Of a stretch of 64,000 nucleotides of DNA, positions 7,921 to 17,074 are shown one piece after another; the first letter of the stretch is position 1, and each line of letters begins with the position of its first letter. The notes below the pieces were generated by a model, which was not told where the DNA came from, did not search any database, and saw only the letters and a list, made by a program, of their open reading frames with translations. The translations under genes and the position numbers were made by a program. Origin of the DNA: Aldehydirespirator sp965220645 (lineage in GTDB: Bacteria; Actinomycetota; Acidimicrobiia; Acidimicrobiales; Aldehydirespiratoraceae); contig OZ244836.1 of NCBI GenBank assembly GCA_965220645.1, positions 434,001-498,000 on the forward strand. Reading direction: 5' to 3'.

Positions 7921-8014
7921 CTTCGGGAACGACCATGGACCGTCGGTGCGTCACCCTGCTGGCCCGATGACTTCAGGAACGGCCATGGACCGTCGGTGCG
8001 TCACCCTGCTGGCC
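7905..8014 (+). repeat. 50-bp tandem duplication spanning stop and start codons
   Basis: Bases 7905-7954 and 7955-8004 are two copies of a 50-bp unit that differ at two positions, with ten bases of a third copy (8005-8014). Each unit contains CTGGCCCGATGA (the phosphotransferase end) and CCATGGACCGTCGG (the asparaginase start). The first ATG (7935) opens only an 11-codon frame; the second (7985) is the true asparaginase start. Confidence 0.95.
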
Positions 8015-8971
8015 ACGGGCGGCACCATCGCCTGCCGCCGTGGCCCCGACGGGCGGCTGGTGCCCGGCTTTACCCCCGAAGAGCTGGTCGCCTCGGTACC
8101 AGGCCTCGAAGACATCGCGTCGGTCAGCGTGGAGTCGCTTCAGAAGGTGTCGGGGTTCGACATGGGGCCCGACCGGATGGCCGCAGTCGCACTTCGGGCC
8201 CGCGAGCTGCTCCTGGGTGGAGGCGTCGACGGGGTGGTCGTCACCCACGGCACCGACACCGTCGAGGAGACCATGTACATGTGCGAGATGCTGGCCGGTG
8301 AGGCGACCGCCCGGGGTTCCATTGTCTTTGCGTGCGCCATGCGGGCCCCTTCCGAGCCGAGTGCGGACGGTCCCCGCAACCTCTTGAACGCAGTGCGGAT
8401 CGCTTCGAGCTCCACAGCCCGCGGGCGCGGCGTGCTGCTGAGCGTCAACGATCGGATCCACTGCGCGGCCTGGGTCTCCAAGCTCAACACTCTTCACGTT
8501 GAGACCTTCGAGTCGGTCAAGGGAGGTCCGGTCGGATCGATTCAGGCGGATCAGCCCGTCTTTCTGCTCGACTCGCCCGGGTCACCTCGCGGCGACGGGA
8601 TCCGGGGCAAGGTGCCGCTGGTGAAGGCCTATACCGGGATGCAGACCGACGTGTTCGACTGGCACCTCGCACGCGGCGTCGACGGGCTGGTTGTGGAGGG
8701 CACCGGTGCCGGGAATGTGCCCAGTTCGATTGCGCCCGCCGTCGAGAGGCTCCTGGAGGCGGACATTCCAGTGATCGTGACGTCGAGGTGTCCCTACGGC
8801 TTGCCCCGGTCACCCTACGGAGGGCCGGGAGGCTGCGCCAGCCTGGATGACCTGGGCGTGCTACGGGCCGGGCACCTAAACGGCCCCAAGGCCCGCCTAG
8901 CCATGATGGTCGGCCTGCACGACACCTCCACTACCGCCGAGCTCAGGACCTGGTTGCGCGACATCTTCTAA
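7985..8971 (+). CDS. L-asparaginase family amidohydrolase
   Basis: The 328-aa protein hydrolyses L-asparagine (possibly also glutamine) to the acid and ammonia. The two active-site threonine motifs are clear: LLATGGTIA with T14, and VVTHGTDTVEE with T90-D91. The C-terminal region (GLVVEGTGAGNVPSSIAP, then VIVTSRCPYG) is the small domain of the bacterial type I/II family. There is no signal peptide, so it should be cytoplasmic. The start is the second ATG (7985) of the tandem duplication, preceded by CAGGAA. It follows the phosphotransferase on the same strand. Confidence 0.9.
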   Translation: MDRRCVTLLATGGTIACRRGPDGRLVPGFTPEELVASVPGLEDIASVSVESLQKVSGFDMGPDRMAAVALRARELLLGGGVDGVVVTHGTDTVEETMYMCEMLAGEATARGSIVFACAMRAPSEPSADGPRNLLNAVRIASSSTARGRGVLLSVNDRIHCAAWVSKLNTLHVETFESVKGGPVGSIQADQPVFLLDSPGSPRGDGIRGKVPLVKAYTGMQTDVFDWHLARGVDGLVVEGTGAGNVPSSIAPAVERLLEADIPVIVTSRCPYGLPRSPYGGPGGCASLDDLGVLRAGHLNGPKARLAMMVGLHDTSTTAELRTWLRDIF

Positions 8972-8997
8972 GCGCGTCGGGCCCACGCCGCGAGGAC

Positions 8998-10293
8998 TCA
9001 GGTGCCGAAGTCGTCGGGGACGTGGATGGGCATGTCGGTCTCGGCCCACTCCTTGACCGTCTTGGCGACTCGTGAGGCCTCCTCGGGTGGCAGGGTGGCC
9101 ACGATGCTGCGACCCAGTGCGTCGAACACCGGGATCTCGTCGTCGTCGAGGGCCGGCATCGGCACCTTGCGGGCCATCGCCGCGTCGATGGCGGGAGCCA
9201 GGCGCTCCAGCTTGGCCTGCTCCCGTTCGGCCTCGCCCTGCGCGAACTCGCCCATTACCTCGGCCGCAAACAACTCGAGGGTCTCGCAGATGTGATCGTG
9301 GCGGTTGTTTCCGCCCTGCTGGATGAACACCACCTGGTCGACGCCGGCCTCGGCGAAGCCCCGCAAGTGATCGCGGACCTGCTCGGGCGTGCCGATGCCA
9401 CTTTGCTCACCCCGGTCGGCGATGGTGTGCCTCGCGGCCAGATAGTCGGCCCAGATGTCGGTGCGGCCCGGCTTGTGCCGGCCGAATATGTAGTGATGGC
9501 CGAGCCCGTAGCCGAAGAACTGGAAGCCGTCGAGGCCCCGGCGCCTGGCCTCGCCGGCGTCAGGGTGCACCGACAGGCCGGTCACCATGGCGATGTTGGG
9601 GTTGACGGCGTGGCCGATGGGCACGCACTCGGTCTCCAGAATCCGGTAGTAATCCTGCACCCATGCGGCCGCATCGCTGGGGTCGACGAAGGAGAAGGTG
9701 AGCGCACCCATGCCCAACCTGGCTGCCAGCTTGATCGTCTCCCGGTTTGAGCAGGCTACCCACAGCGGGGGATGGGGCTTCTGCACCGGCTTGGGCACCA
9801 CGTTGCGACACGGCATCGAGAAGAAGTCGCCGTCGTACCCGGGGTAGGGGTCCATGGCCATCATGTTGCAGCACTGCTCGACGGCTTCCTGCCAGGCTGG
9901 GCGCTTGTTGTCGATGTCGATTCCGAAGCCCCCCAGCTCCAGGATCGACGACGACTCCCCGGTGCCGAGGTCCACTCGACCTTCCGACACCAGGTCGAGG
10001 GTGGCGATGCGCTCGGCGACGCGGGCGGGGTGGTTGTAGCTGGGGGGCATCAGCACGATGCCGTGGCCGAGCCGGATACGCCGGGTGCGCTGGCTGCACG
10101 CGGCCAGGAACACCTCGGGCGCGGAGGAGTGTGAGTACTCCTCGAGGAAGTGGTGCTCCACCTCCCAGGCGTAGTCGAAGCCGAGCCGGTCGGCCAGCTC
10201 CACCTGCTCCAACGCCTCATTGAAGAGCCGCTGCTCGTCGCCTTCGTGCCAGGGCCGAGGCAGCTGGTGTTCGTAGAAGATCCCGAACTTCAC
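8998..10293 (-). CDS. LLM class flavin-dependent oxidoreductase
   Basis: Luciferase-like TIM-barrel protein of 431 aa starting at GTG 10293 (VKFGIFYEHQLPRPW). Characteristic segments are YAWEVEHHFLEEYSHSSAPEVFLAACSQRT, RIRLGHGIVLMPPSYNHPARVAERIATLDL and GRVDLGTGES. Such enzymes use FMNH2 or F420 to oxidise or monooxygenate small organic molecules; the substrate is unknown. The length exceeds the usual 330-350 aa because of a C-terminal extension of about 80 residues. It is convergent with the asparaginase and upstream of nothing on its own strand for 43 bp, where the MFS gene ends. Confidence 0.88.
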   Translation of the reverse strand: MKFGIFYEHQLPRPWHEGDEQRLFNEALEQVELADRLGFDYAWEVEHHFLEEYSHSSAPEVFLAACSQRTRRIRLGHGIVLMPPSYNHPARVAERIATLDLVSEGRVDLGTGESSSILELGGFGIDIDNKRPAWQEAVEQCCNMMAMDPYPGYDGDFFSMPCRNVVPKPVQKPHPPLWVACSNRETIKLAARLGMGALTFSFVDPSDAAAWVQDYYRILETECVPIGHAVNPNIAMVTGLSVHPDAGEARRRGLDGFQFFGYGLGHHYIFGRHKPGRTDIWADYLAARHTIADRGEQSGIGTPEQVRDHLRGFAEAGVDQVVFIQQGGNNRHDHICETLELFAAEVMGEFAQGEAEREQAKLERLAPAIDAAMARKVPMPALDDDEIPVFDALGRSIVATLPPEEASRVAKTVKEWAETDMPIHVPDDFGT

Positions 10294-10336
10294 GGCGGTG
10301 ACTCTACGGGCTGAGCAGGACGGCCTGCGACCAGGC

Positions 10337-11734
10337 TCAGCCCCTTGACCAGCTGAGGCCCAGGACCGGCCGGCGAGGGTAGATGAAGCTGAACAGCACG
10401 AGGTTGCAGAAGTAACCACCAGCGCACACCATCCACACAGTGTTGTAGGCGGCCAGTTCGGCCGCAGGACTGTCCGGCTGGCCGATCATGGCGAACGCGA
10501 CCGCGATGGCGAATGCCACTGAGAGTTGAAAGAAGGTCGTACGACCGGCGGTCGCCATGGCGTAGCGCTCCGGGGGAATGTCGCGCAGCGCTGCGCCCAC
10601 CAACTGCGAGAAGCCCGTCCCTGCCGATACTCCCACCAGAACAGTGGCCACCAGCAACTGCGGAAGCGAGGGCTCGGTGGAGATGACGAGGACGAGCCAG
10701 AGCAGCCCTGCCATTCCGCAGGCTGATCCGACGATAAGGAGGGGAGCGTTGCCGATCCGGTCGGCCAGTCGCCCAGCCTGTGGCGCGACCAGGAACGAGA
10801 CCAGGGGGCCCACCGAGTAGGCGAGGCCGGTCTCCAGCGTCGACCATCCCCAGACTTCCTGGATGAAGGACGGCAACGGCACCAGCAGGGCGAAGAAACC
10901 GAGGGCGAAGAAGAGCGAGCCGAGATTGCCGAGCAGGAATGAGCGGACGCGGAGCAGGTCGAGGTCGAATAGAGGCGCGGGGTGGCGCCGGCTGCGCCAT
11001 GTGAATGCGGCTACGAGCAGCGCTCCTGCCGCGAAGGAGCCGACGGTCGGCGCCGTCGCCCATCCCCACGTCTCACCCTGAACAATCCCGAGGATGACCG
11101 CGCCCACCCCCACTGACGCCAGAGGCACGCCGATCATGTCCGCCCTGGTCTCGGGCACCGCGCCGGCGCTCTCCGGGAGGACTCGCGCGCCCGCCACCAG
11201 GGCGGTCAGAGCCACAGGCACGTTTACGTAGAAGACAGCCCGCCAGCCGAACGCTTCGATGAGCACCGCTCCCAGGGCCGGACCCACGGCCGCGGCCAAT
11301 CCTCCCATCGCACCCCAGGCGCCGATGGCCATCTGATGGCGGCTTCGATGGAAGGCGTCGAGCAGTAGGGCCAGCCCAGCCGGATACTGCATGGAGCCGC
11401 CCACAGCCTGCAGGGCCCGTGCCCCGATCAGCATTCCGATGCTGGTAGAGGCACCGGCCGCGACGGAGCCCAGCGCGAACAGCGCCAACCCAAGGCGAAA
11501 GACCCGGCGGCGGCCGAAACGGTCGGCCAGCCAACCCGACAGCAGCAGCAGCGCGGCCACCACGATGGAGTAGACGTTCACCACCCACGACAGCGCCGCC
11601 GGGGTAGTGCCCGACAGCGCGGCGCGGATCTCGGGCAGCGCCAGCGCGATGATCGTGAGTTCCATCGCCACCATGAACACGGCCACCGAGACCACGGCAA
11701 GTGTCAGCCAGGCTGACCGGGGCACGCGTTCCAT
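10337..11734 (-). CDS. MFS transporter, DHA2 (EmrB/QacA-like) family
   Basis: The 465-aa membrane protein has about 14 hydrophobic segments, the DHA2 arrangement of drug:H+ antiporters. Motif A appears as LADRFGRRRVFRLG. The TM5 export motif (motif C) region reads GGLAAAVGPALGAVLIEAFGWR, and the family hallmark WRAVFYVNVPVAL is present. A likely role is export of a toxic small molecule or metabolite. It is the leftward gene of a 203-bp divergent promoter shared with the glutamine-synthetase-like operon, and ends 43 bp before the LLM oxidoreductase. Confidence 0.9.
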   Translation of the reverse strand: MERVPRSAWLTLAVVSVAVFMVAMELTIIALALPEIRAALSGTTPAALSWVVNVYSIVVAALLLLSGWLADRFGRRRVFRLGLALFALGSVAAGASTSIGMLIGARALQAVGGSMQYPAGLALLLDAFHRSRHQMAIGAWGAMGGLAAAVGPALGAVLIEAFGWRAVFYVNVPVALTALVAGARVLPESAGAVPETRADMIGVPLASVGVGAVILGIVQGETWGWATAPTVGSFAAGALLVAAFTWRSRRHPAPLFDLDLLRVRSFLLGNLGSLFFALGFFALLVPLPSFIQEVWGWSTLETGLAYSVGPLVSFLVAPQAGRLADRIGNAPLLIVGSACGMAGLLWLVLVISTEPSLPQLLVATVLVGVSAGTGFSQLVGAALRDIPPERYAMATAGRTTFFQLSVAFAIAVAFAMIGQPDSPAAELAAYNTVWMVCAGGYFCNLVLFSFIYPRRPVLGLSWSRG

Positions 11735-11786
11735 TGCGGCTCACTCTATGGACCGGCCTGCGGCTGACCAGCAGCAGCGACACTTG

Positions 11787-11817
11787 GACTCTACTGTGGT
11801 GAAAGAGTCACTACTCT
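11787..11817. promoter_or_regulatory. Inverted repeats in the divergent MFS/glnT promoter
   Basis: GACTCT (11787-11792) pairs with AGAGTC (11804-11809), and AGAGT-N4-ACTCT (11804-11817) forms a second overlapping palindrome. They lie 53 bp from the MFS start and about 120 bp from the ligase start, where an operator could affect either. I recognise no regulator family from them. Confidence 0.4.
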
Positions 11818-11937
11818 GATTAGACATTGAGCACGGTTGCGTGGTATGGTCGGATACGACCGGAGGCACGTTGGCGAGGCTCACGCTCTGAGCGCTACGG
11901 TTTCGCCGCACACACAAGCTCACCCGTAGGGGGAACA

Positions 11938-13338
11938 ATGGCCACTGATCTTGAGAGGTTCGTCGAGGCGGACGGACGCGAGGAGCAGATCGCAGAGGTG
12001 GAGGCCCGCATTGAGCGTGACGACATCCGGTACCTGTACTGCCAGTTCGTCTCGGTGACGGGACGGATCATGGGCAAGGGCATTCCGGCCAAGCACTTCG
12101 GCATGATCGCCCGCAAGGGCTTTCAGCTGGTGTACGGCTCCACCGCCAACCTCTTCACCGACCGCCACGGCAACTACATCGGTTACGGTCCCGAAGCTCG
12201 CGAGCTCGTGGGCATCGGCGAGCCCGAGACGTTCATGCCCCTTCCCTGGGATACGAGAACGGCCCGGGTGTGGTGCACGCTGTTCAGGGGCCGTGAGGAG
12301 GAGGTCGACGGCGGCGCCTATCTCACCTCCGACTGCCGAGGGAACCTCAAGCGCCAGCACGCCGAGTTCGAGGCCAAGCACGGGCTGCACCTGCGGGCCG
12401 GCTGCGAGCCCGAGATGATGTGGCTCAAGGCCGACGCCGACGGCAAGCCGACCGTGGAGGGCATGACCAAGCCCAATTGCTACCACATCGACCAGTTCGC
12501 CGAGCTCCAGCCCCTCATCCACAAAGTGATCGAGTACTGCGAGGCCATGGGCCTCGACATGATCCAGGGCGACCACGAGGACGCCCCCGGCCAGCTCGAG
12601 CTGAACTTCAACTTCGACCGGGCCGAGCTCACCGCCGACCGGCTCACCACCTACCGCCAGGTCTGCAAGCAGGTAGGCCGCGAGCTGGGAGCCTTCCCGT
12701 GCTTCATGCCCAAGCCGTTCATGGGCGTGTCAGCCAACGGCTGCCACCACAACATCTCGCTGTGGGATGCCGACGGCAACAACAAGTTCATGCCCGAGGG
12801 TGACAACCCGCAGCTGCCTGGCCCGGTCGGCATGAAGGCCATAGGCGGCATCCTCGAGCATGTTCAGGCGCTGACCTGCCTCACATCGCCGACGGTCAAC
12901 TCCTACCGCCGTCTGTGGGACACGGGCTTCTGGGCCCCGGTGTTCGCGGACTGGGGCTTCCAGAACCGCACCACCGCCCTGCGGGTGAGCGCCCCGGGCC
13001 GCTTCGAGTACCGCTCGGTGGACAGTGCGGTCAACCCGCACCTGTCGTTCGCGGGCCTGCTGCAAGCGATGGACGACGGTCTGGATCGCAGTCTCGATCC
13101 GGGCGAGCCCGAGGAGCGCAATATTTACGAGGCCATGGAGGCGGGCAAGGCCGTCGAGAAGATCCCGCTCACGCTGGGTGACGCCCTGGAGGCTCTGCGT
13201 AACGACGAGGTTGTCATGCGTGCGCTGCCGGGCGAGATGAGCAAGGTGTTCTTCCACTACAAGAACGACGAATGGGAGCGGTTCCTGGCCACCGTGACGG
13301 ATTGGGACGTGGAGGAGTACCTGGACGTCCTTCCCTAA
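11938..13338 (+). CDS. glnT: Type III glutamine synthetase / gamma-glutamylmethylamide synthetase-like ligase
   Basis: The 466-aa ATP-dependent ligase has the glutamine synthetase fold. Visible are the catalytic segments RAGCEPEMMWL, MIQGDHEDAPGQLELNF, PKPFMGVSANGCHHNISLW (the ATP-site NGxHxH-like motif) and APGRFEYRSVDSAVNPHLSFA. This clade (GlnT, type III) includes gamma-glutamylmethylamide synthetase GmaS, which joins methylamine to glutamate, as well as true glutamine synthetases. The two cannot be told apart here by eye. It is the first gene of an operon with glxBCD-like (mgsABC-like) subunits, a context that fits GmaS or a methylamine role. The start at ATG 11938 follows TAGGGGG. Confidence 0.85.
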   Translation: MATDLERFVEADGREEQIAEVEARIERDDIRYLYCQFVSVTGRIMGKGIPAKHFGMIARKGFQLVYGSTANLFTDRHGNYIGYGPEARELVGIGEPETFMPLPWDTRTARVWCTLFRGREEEVDGGAYLTSDCRGNLKRQHAEFEAKHGLHLRAGCEPEMMWLKADADGKPTVEGMTKPNCYHIDQFAELQPLIHKVIEYCEAMGLDMIQGDHEDAPGQLELNFNFDRAELTADRLTTYRQVCKQVGRELGAFPCFMPKPFMGVSANGCHHNISLWDADGNNKFMPEGDNPQLPGPVGMKAIGGILEHVQALTCLTSPTVNSYRRLWDTGFWAPVFADWGFQNRTTALRVSAPGRFEYRSVDSAVNPHLSFAGLLQAMDDGLDRSLDPGEPEERNIYEAMEAGKAVEKIPLTLGDALEALRNDEVVMRALPGEMSKVFFHYKNDEWERFLATVTDWDVEEYLDVLP

Positions 13339-13391
13339 CGGTCTGAAGGACCCGACTACAGAGCTAGAAAACCTTCCAAGGGGGTAGAACC

Positions 13392-14321
13392 ATGTGCGGC
13401 ATAGCTGGCGTGATCCACCGGGACGGCACCGCCGACATCGGTGCCGAGCTCACGGCCATGCTCCAGTCGATGAAGCACCGGGGGCCGGACTCGACCGGCT
13501 ACGCGGTGTACGGACCGGCAGACGACCTCGTCGTGATCCGGTTCGTCCTGGCTGAGCCCAACAAGAGCACCGGTTTCGGCATGGAGGAGCGCCTCGAGCG
13601 CAACCGGGCCGAGGTCGAGAGCCGTTTGGCCAAGATCGGCGCCGAGGTGGCCACCGTCACCAGCGACACCGGTTACGCCTTCCGGGCAACCATCCGCTAC
13701 GGCGGCGACCTCAAGGCCCTGGCCGACTACCTCGAGGACGTGCCCGGCTGCGAGGTGCTGTCTCTGGGCAGCTCGTTGGAGATCATCAAGGATCTCGGCG
13801 ACGCCGAGACCGTCAGCGGCCAGTACCACCTGGGGTCGTTCACGGGTACGCACGGAATCGGCCATGTGCGCATGGCCACTGAGTCCGAGGTCGACTTGGC
13901 CAGCGCCCATCCGTACTGGGCCTATCCCTTCGCGGACGTGGCCGTGGTCCACAACGGCCAGCTCACCAACTACCACCAATGGCGCCGCCGCTTGGAGCAG
14001 CATGGCCACCGCTTCCAGAGTGAGTGCGACTCCGAGATCATCGCCGTCTACCTGGCCGAGTACCTGGCTCGGGGCCTGTCGCTGGAGACGGCCATGAAGC
14101 ACAGTCTCGACGACCTGGACGGCGTTTTCACCTACGTGTGCGTGACCGGCAACGAGTTGGGCATCGCCAAGGACGAGATGGCGGCCAAGCCGCTGGTGTT
14201 GTTCGAGTCCGATCCGCTGGTGGCGGTGGCCACCGAGGAGGTCGCCATCAGGGCCGTTGTCAAGCGCGAGGTCGAGACCCGCGATCCGTACGAGCGCGAG
14301 GTGCTGGTATGGCAGGTCTGA
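13392..14321 (+). CDS. glxB: Class II glutamine amidotransferase (GlxB / MgsA-like)
   Basis: The 309-aa protein starts MCGIAGVIHRDG, so Cys2 becomes the N-terminal nucleophile of the Ntn-type glutaminase domain after Met removal. The motifs MKHRGPDSTGYAVYG and GIGHVRMATESEVDLASAHPYW are those of the GltB/PurF amidotransferase domain. In N-methylglutamate synthase this subunit (MgsA) corresponds to the amidotransferase part of glutamate synthase and is proposed to handle the amide donor. It follows the GS-like ligase by 53 bp with a strong AAGGGGG ribosome site. Confidence 0.85.
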   Translation: MCGIAGVIHRDGTADIGAELTAMLQSMKHRGPDSTGYAVYGPADDLVVIRFVLAEPNKSTGFGMEERLERNRAEVESRLAKIGAEVATVTSDTGYAFRATIRYGGDLKALADYLEDVPGCEVLSLGSSLEIIKDLGDAETVSGQYHLGSFTGTHGIGHVRMATESEVDLASAHPYWAYPFADVAVVHNGQLTNYHQWRRRLEQHGHRFQSECDSEIIAVYLAEYLARGLSLETAMKHSLDDLDGVFTYVCVTGNELGIAKDEMAAKPLVLFESDPLVAVATEEVAIRAVVKREVETRDPYEREVLVWQV

Positions 14322-14355
14322 CGCGCGCTGGCAGAGACCTCGGAAGGGAGCGGTA

Positions 14356-15150
14356 ATGCCAGGTTCAGGTTCCCGCAGCGGCGTCAGCTACGACGCCCGG
14401 GGTCTCGTGGAGCCCCATGCTGAGATGCCCGACAACATCGAGGTTGACGGACACCGAGCCCGCTTCGATGCGGCCGACTTGACGATCCGCCAGATCAACA
14501 TGGCGCTGCGCAAGCTCGTCTACAACGACGGCATCATCGACGTGACCGTGCTCAACCCCGCATCCAAGCACTCGCTGGCGGTGGGGATCCTCAAACGCTG
14601 CCGGATCCACTTCGAGGGCAGTCCGGGCTGGTTCGCTTGCGGGCTCATCGACGGTCCCGAGGTGACCATCAACGGTCGGGTGGGCTGGTCGGTGGCCGAG
14701 AACATGATGTCAGGAGTGGTGACGATCGAGCGCGGTGCCGGATCATTGACCGGCGCGGCCATCCGCGGCGGTGACCTGATCGTGAAGGGCGATGTGGGTG
14801 CCCGCACCGGCATCGACCAGAAGGGCGGCACCATCATCGTGCAGGGCGATGTGGGCATCAACACCGGGTTCATGATGCAGCGGGGCCGCCAGATCATCTG
14901 CGGCAACGCCGGCATGAACCTCGGTGACTCCATGTACGACGGTGAGATCTATGTCGCCGGCAAGGTTCGCTCTCTGGGCGTCGACTGCGTGCCGGGCGAA
15001 TGGGACGATGCCGACACCGAGTTGATCGAGCGCAAGTTCCGCATCCATGGACTCGGCGAGCCGCCCGAGTTCCAGAAGTTCGTGTGCGGCAAGCAACTCC
15101 ACAATTACGACGCGCTCGAGCCCTCCGAGCGCAAGCTCGTCATCCACTGA
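14356..15150 (+). CDS. glxC: Glutamate synthase GXGXG-domain subunit (GlxC / MgsB-like)
   Basis: 264 aa. The C-terminal two-thirds is the right-handed beta-helix GXGXG domain of glutamate synthase, with repeated turns of the type GRVGWSVAENM, GGDLIVKGDVGARTGID, GGTIIVQGDVGIN and ICGNAGMNLGDSMYDGEIYVAG. As a separate polypeptide it matches GlxC/GltB3/MgsB, the structural subunit of N-methylglutamate synthase-type complexes. The start is ATG 14356 after GGAAGGGAG. It lies between the amidotransferase and the FMN subunit. Confidence 0.85.
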   Translation: MPGSGSRSGVSYDARGLVEPHAEMPDNIEVDGHRARFDAADLTIRQINMALRKLVYNDGIIDVTVLNPASKHSLAVGILKRCRIHFEGSPGWFACGLIDGPEVTINGRVGWSVAENMMSGVVTIERGAGSLTGAAIRGGDLIVKGDVGARTGIDQKGGTIIVQGDVGINTGFMMQRGRQIICGNAGMNLGDSMYDGEIYVAGKVRSLGVDCVPGEWDDADTELIERKFRIHGLGEPPEFQKFVCGKQLHNYDALEPSERKLVIH

Positions 15151-15166
15151 ATTAAGGGGGACGACC

Positions 15167-16576
15167 ATGGCTGAAGCAAACAAGAGCGCAGTAAACAAGA
15201 GCACCGATGTCCTGGGCCAGAGCCGGATCTTCACACGTGAGGTCATCAACGACATCCATGTGAAGGCCGAGCTGGGCCGCTACCGGATGCGGGGCTTCTC
15301 GATCTTCAAGAAGATCCCTCACTGGGACGAGTTGGTGTTCCTTCCCGGAACCCTCACCCGGTTCGTGATCGAGGGCTACCGCGAGAAGTGCGAGACCAGA
15401 ACCGTGATCGGTGCGCGCTTCGCGGCGAAGCCCTTGGAGCTGGAGATCCCGGTCTATATCACCGGAATGAGCTTCGGAGCGCTGTCGCTCGAGGCCAAGA
15501 TGGCCCTGGCCAAGGGCGCGTCCATGGCTGGCACCGCCACCTGCTCAGGTGAGGGCGGCATGATCCCGCCCGAGCGGGACCTGTCCACCAAGTGGTACTA
15601 CCAGATAATCCAGAGCCGCTACGGCTTCAACCCCCACCACCTGATGCTGGCCGACGCGGTGGAGTTCTTCATCGGCCAGGGCTGCAAGGTCGGCCTCGGC
15701 GGCCACCTGATGGGCCAGAAGGTCACCGAGCAGGTGGCCGAGATGAGGTCGCTGCCGGCGGGCATCGACCAGCGCTCGCCGGCCCGCCATCCCGACTGGC
15801 TCGGTCCCGACGACCTGTCGCTGAAGATCCAGGAGATCCGGGAGGCAACCGACTACCAGATCCCCATCCAGCTCAAGCTGGGATCGGCCCGGGTGTACGA
15901 CGACGTGCGCATGGCGGCCAAGTGCGGCCCCGACGTCATCTATCTCGACGGCGCCGAGGGCGGCACCGGCGCCGGACCGCACCTGGCCACCGAGGAGACC
16001 GGCATCCCGCTGATGGCGGCCATCCCGGAGGCGCGGAGGGCCCTTGAGGATGTGGGCCTGGCCGACGACATCGATCTGGTGGTGGCCGGCGGCATCCGCA
16101 ACGGCGGCGATGTGGCCAAGTGCCTGGCCCTCGGCGCTGACGCCATTGCCCTGGGCACGTCCGCCCTGATGGCGCTCAACTGCAACAAGGAGATACCAGG
16201 AGTAACCGACTACGAGGGAACCATCGGCGTGCCCGCCGGCGAGTGTTACCACTGCCACACCGGTCGCTGCCCGGTGGGGGTGGCCACCCAGGATGTGGAG
16301 TTGCGCAAGCGTCTCGATGTCGACGAGGCCGCCCTGCGGGTCTACAACTTCCTGCTCACCCTCACCATGGAAGTGCAGATGCTGGCCCGGGCCTGCGGCA
16401 AGACCAACATCCACTCGCTGGAGCCCGAGGACCTGGCCGCCCTCACCTATGAGGCCGCAGCCATGGCCAAGGTTCCCCTGGCCGGAACGAACTACATCCC
16501 CGGCGTCACCGAGGAGCGGACCCTCCAGGAGATCCGGGACCTGTTCGACAAGCACATCATCGACGCAGGAATGTGA
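15167..16576 (+). CDS. glxD: FMN-binding glutamate synthase family subunit (GlxD / MgsC-like)
   Basis: 469-aa TIM-barrel FMN subunit. Visible are the FMN/substrate site segments PVYITGMSFGALSLEAKMALAKGA, TCSGEGGM, QIPIQLKLGSARVYDDVRMA and YLDGAEGGTGAGP, and the Fe-S cysteine cluster GECYHCHTGRCPVGVATQD corresponding to the [3Fe-4S] site of glutamate synthase. In the methylamine pathway MgsC makes N-methylglutamate from glutamate or oxoglutarate plus methylamine or its glutamyl amide. The separate amidotransferase, GXGXG and FMN subunits here are exactly the MgsABC split. The start ATG 15167 follows AAGGGGG. Confidence 0.87.
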   Translation: MAEANKSAVNKSTDVLGQSRIFTREVINDIHVKAELGRYRMRGFSIFKKIPHWDELVFLPGTLTRFVIEGYREKCETRTVIGARFAAKPLELEIPVYITGMSFGALSLEAKMALAKGASMAGTATCSGEGGMIPPERDLSTKWYYQIIQSRYGFNPHHLMLADAVEFFIGQGCKVGLGGHLMGQKVTEQVAEMRSLPAGIDQRSPARHPDWLGPDDLSLKIQEIREATDYQIPIQLKLGSARVYDDVRMAAKCGPDVIYLDGAEGGTGAGPHLATEETGIPLMAAIPEARRALEDVGLADDIDLVVAGGIRNGGDVAKCLALGADAIALGTSALMALNCNKEIPGVTDYEGTIGVPAGECYHCHTGRCPVGVATQDVELRKRLDVDEAALRVYNFLLTLTMEVQMLARACGKTNIHSLEPEDLAALTYEAAAMAKVPLAGTNYIPGVTEERTLQEIRDLFDKHIIDAGM

Positions 16577-16577
16577 C

Positions 16578-17033
16578 ATGGCTGGATCGGCGAGTTCGGG
16601 CGAGAGTTCCCACGAGACCCGCACCGTTGCCATTGACGCGGAGGTGCTGGCCGGCAAGAGGTTCGCCTACCAGGAGGACGTGTCCCTGGTGGAGGACATC
16701 GACCTGCTGGCGGCTACTCCGGGCCAGGACATCAACTGGCTCGAGGACATCACCCTGCTGGAGGAGGACGGTGTGCCCGCGGTGTTCGATCGCTACTCGA
16801 ACTCGTTCCTGAAGATCTACTTCGACATCCCGGAAGGCCGGGAGGACGAGATCGCCCGCAAGGTGCTGATCCGGCACCTCACCGACGGCAACTCCTACGG
16901 AATCACCCTCAAGGACATTCACTGCAAGTTCCCGCAGGTGGAGTTGGGGCCGTGGGTGGACGAGTCGCGGATTGTGGGCACCGACTGGAAGCGGCCGGTG
17001 CTCGAGGGTTGGACCGCTCCCGCCGGCCACTAG
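16578..17033 (+). CDS. Uncharacterised 151-aa protein of the glx/mgs operon
   Basis: I recognise no family. The protein is acidic and soluble, with no signal or membrane segment. An acidic stretch (VSLVEDIDLLAATPGQDINW, then LEDITLLEEDG) is followed by a possible small alpha/beta domain (VFDRYSNSFLKIYFDIPEG...ARKVLIRHLTDGNSYGITLKDI). There are no cysteine pairs, so it is not the zinc-binding delta subunit of sarcosine oxidase-type enzymes. It starts one base after the glxD stop and ends 41 bp before the FAD oxidoreductase, so it belongs to the operon. A partner or assembly factor for one of these enzymes is the most natural guess. Confidence 0.8.
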   Translation: MAGSASSGESSHETRTVAIDAEVLAGKRFAYQEDVSLVEDIDLLAATPGQDINWLEDITLLEEDGVPAVFDRYSNSFLKIYFDIPEGREDEIARKVLIRHLTDGNSYGITLKDIHCKFPQVELGPWVDESRIVGTDWKRPVLEGWTAPAGH

Positions 17034-17074
17034 TGGCCGGTCGAAGGACGAGCTGACGAGGAGGGCATACAGTC

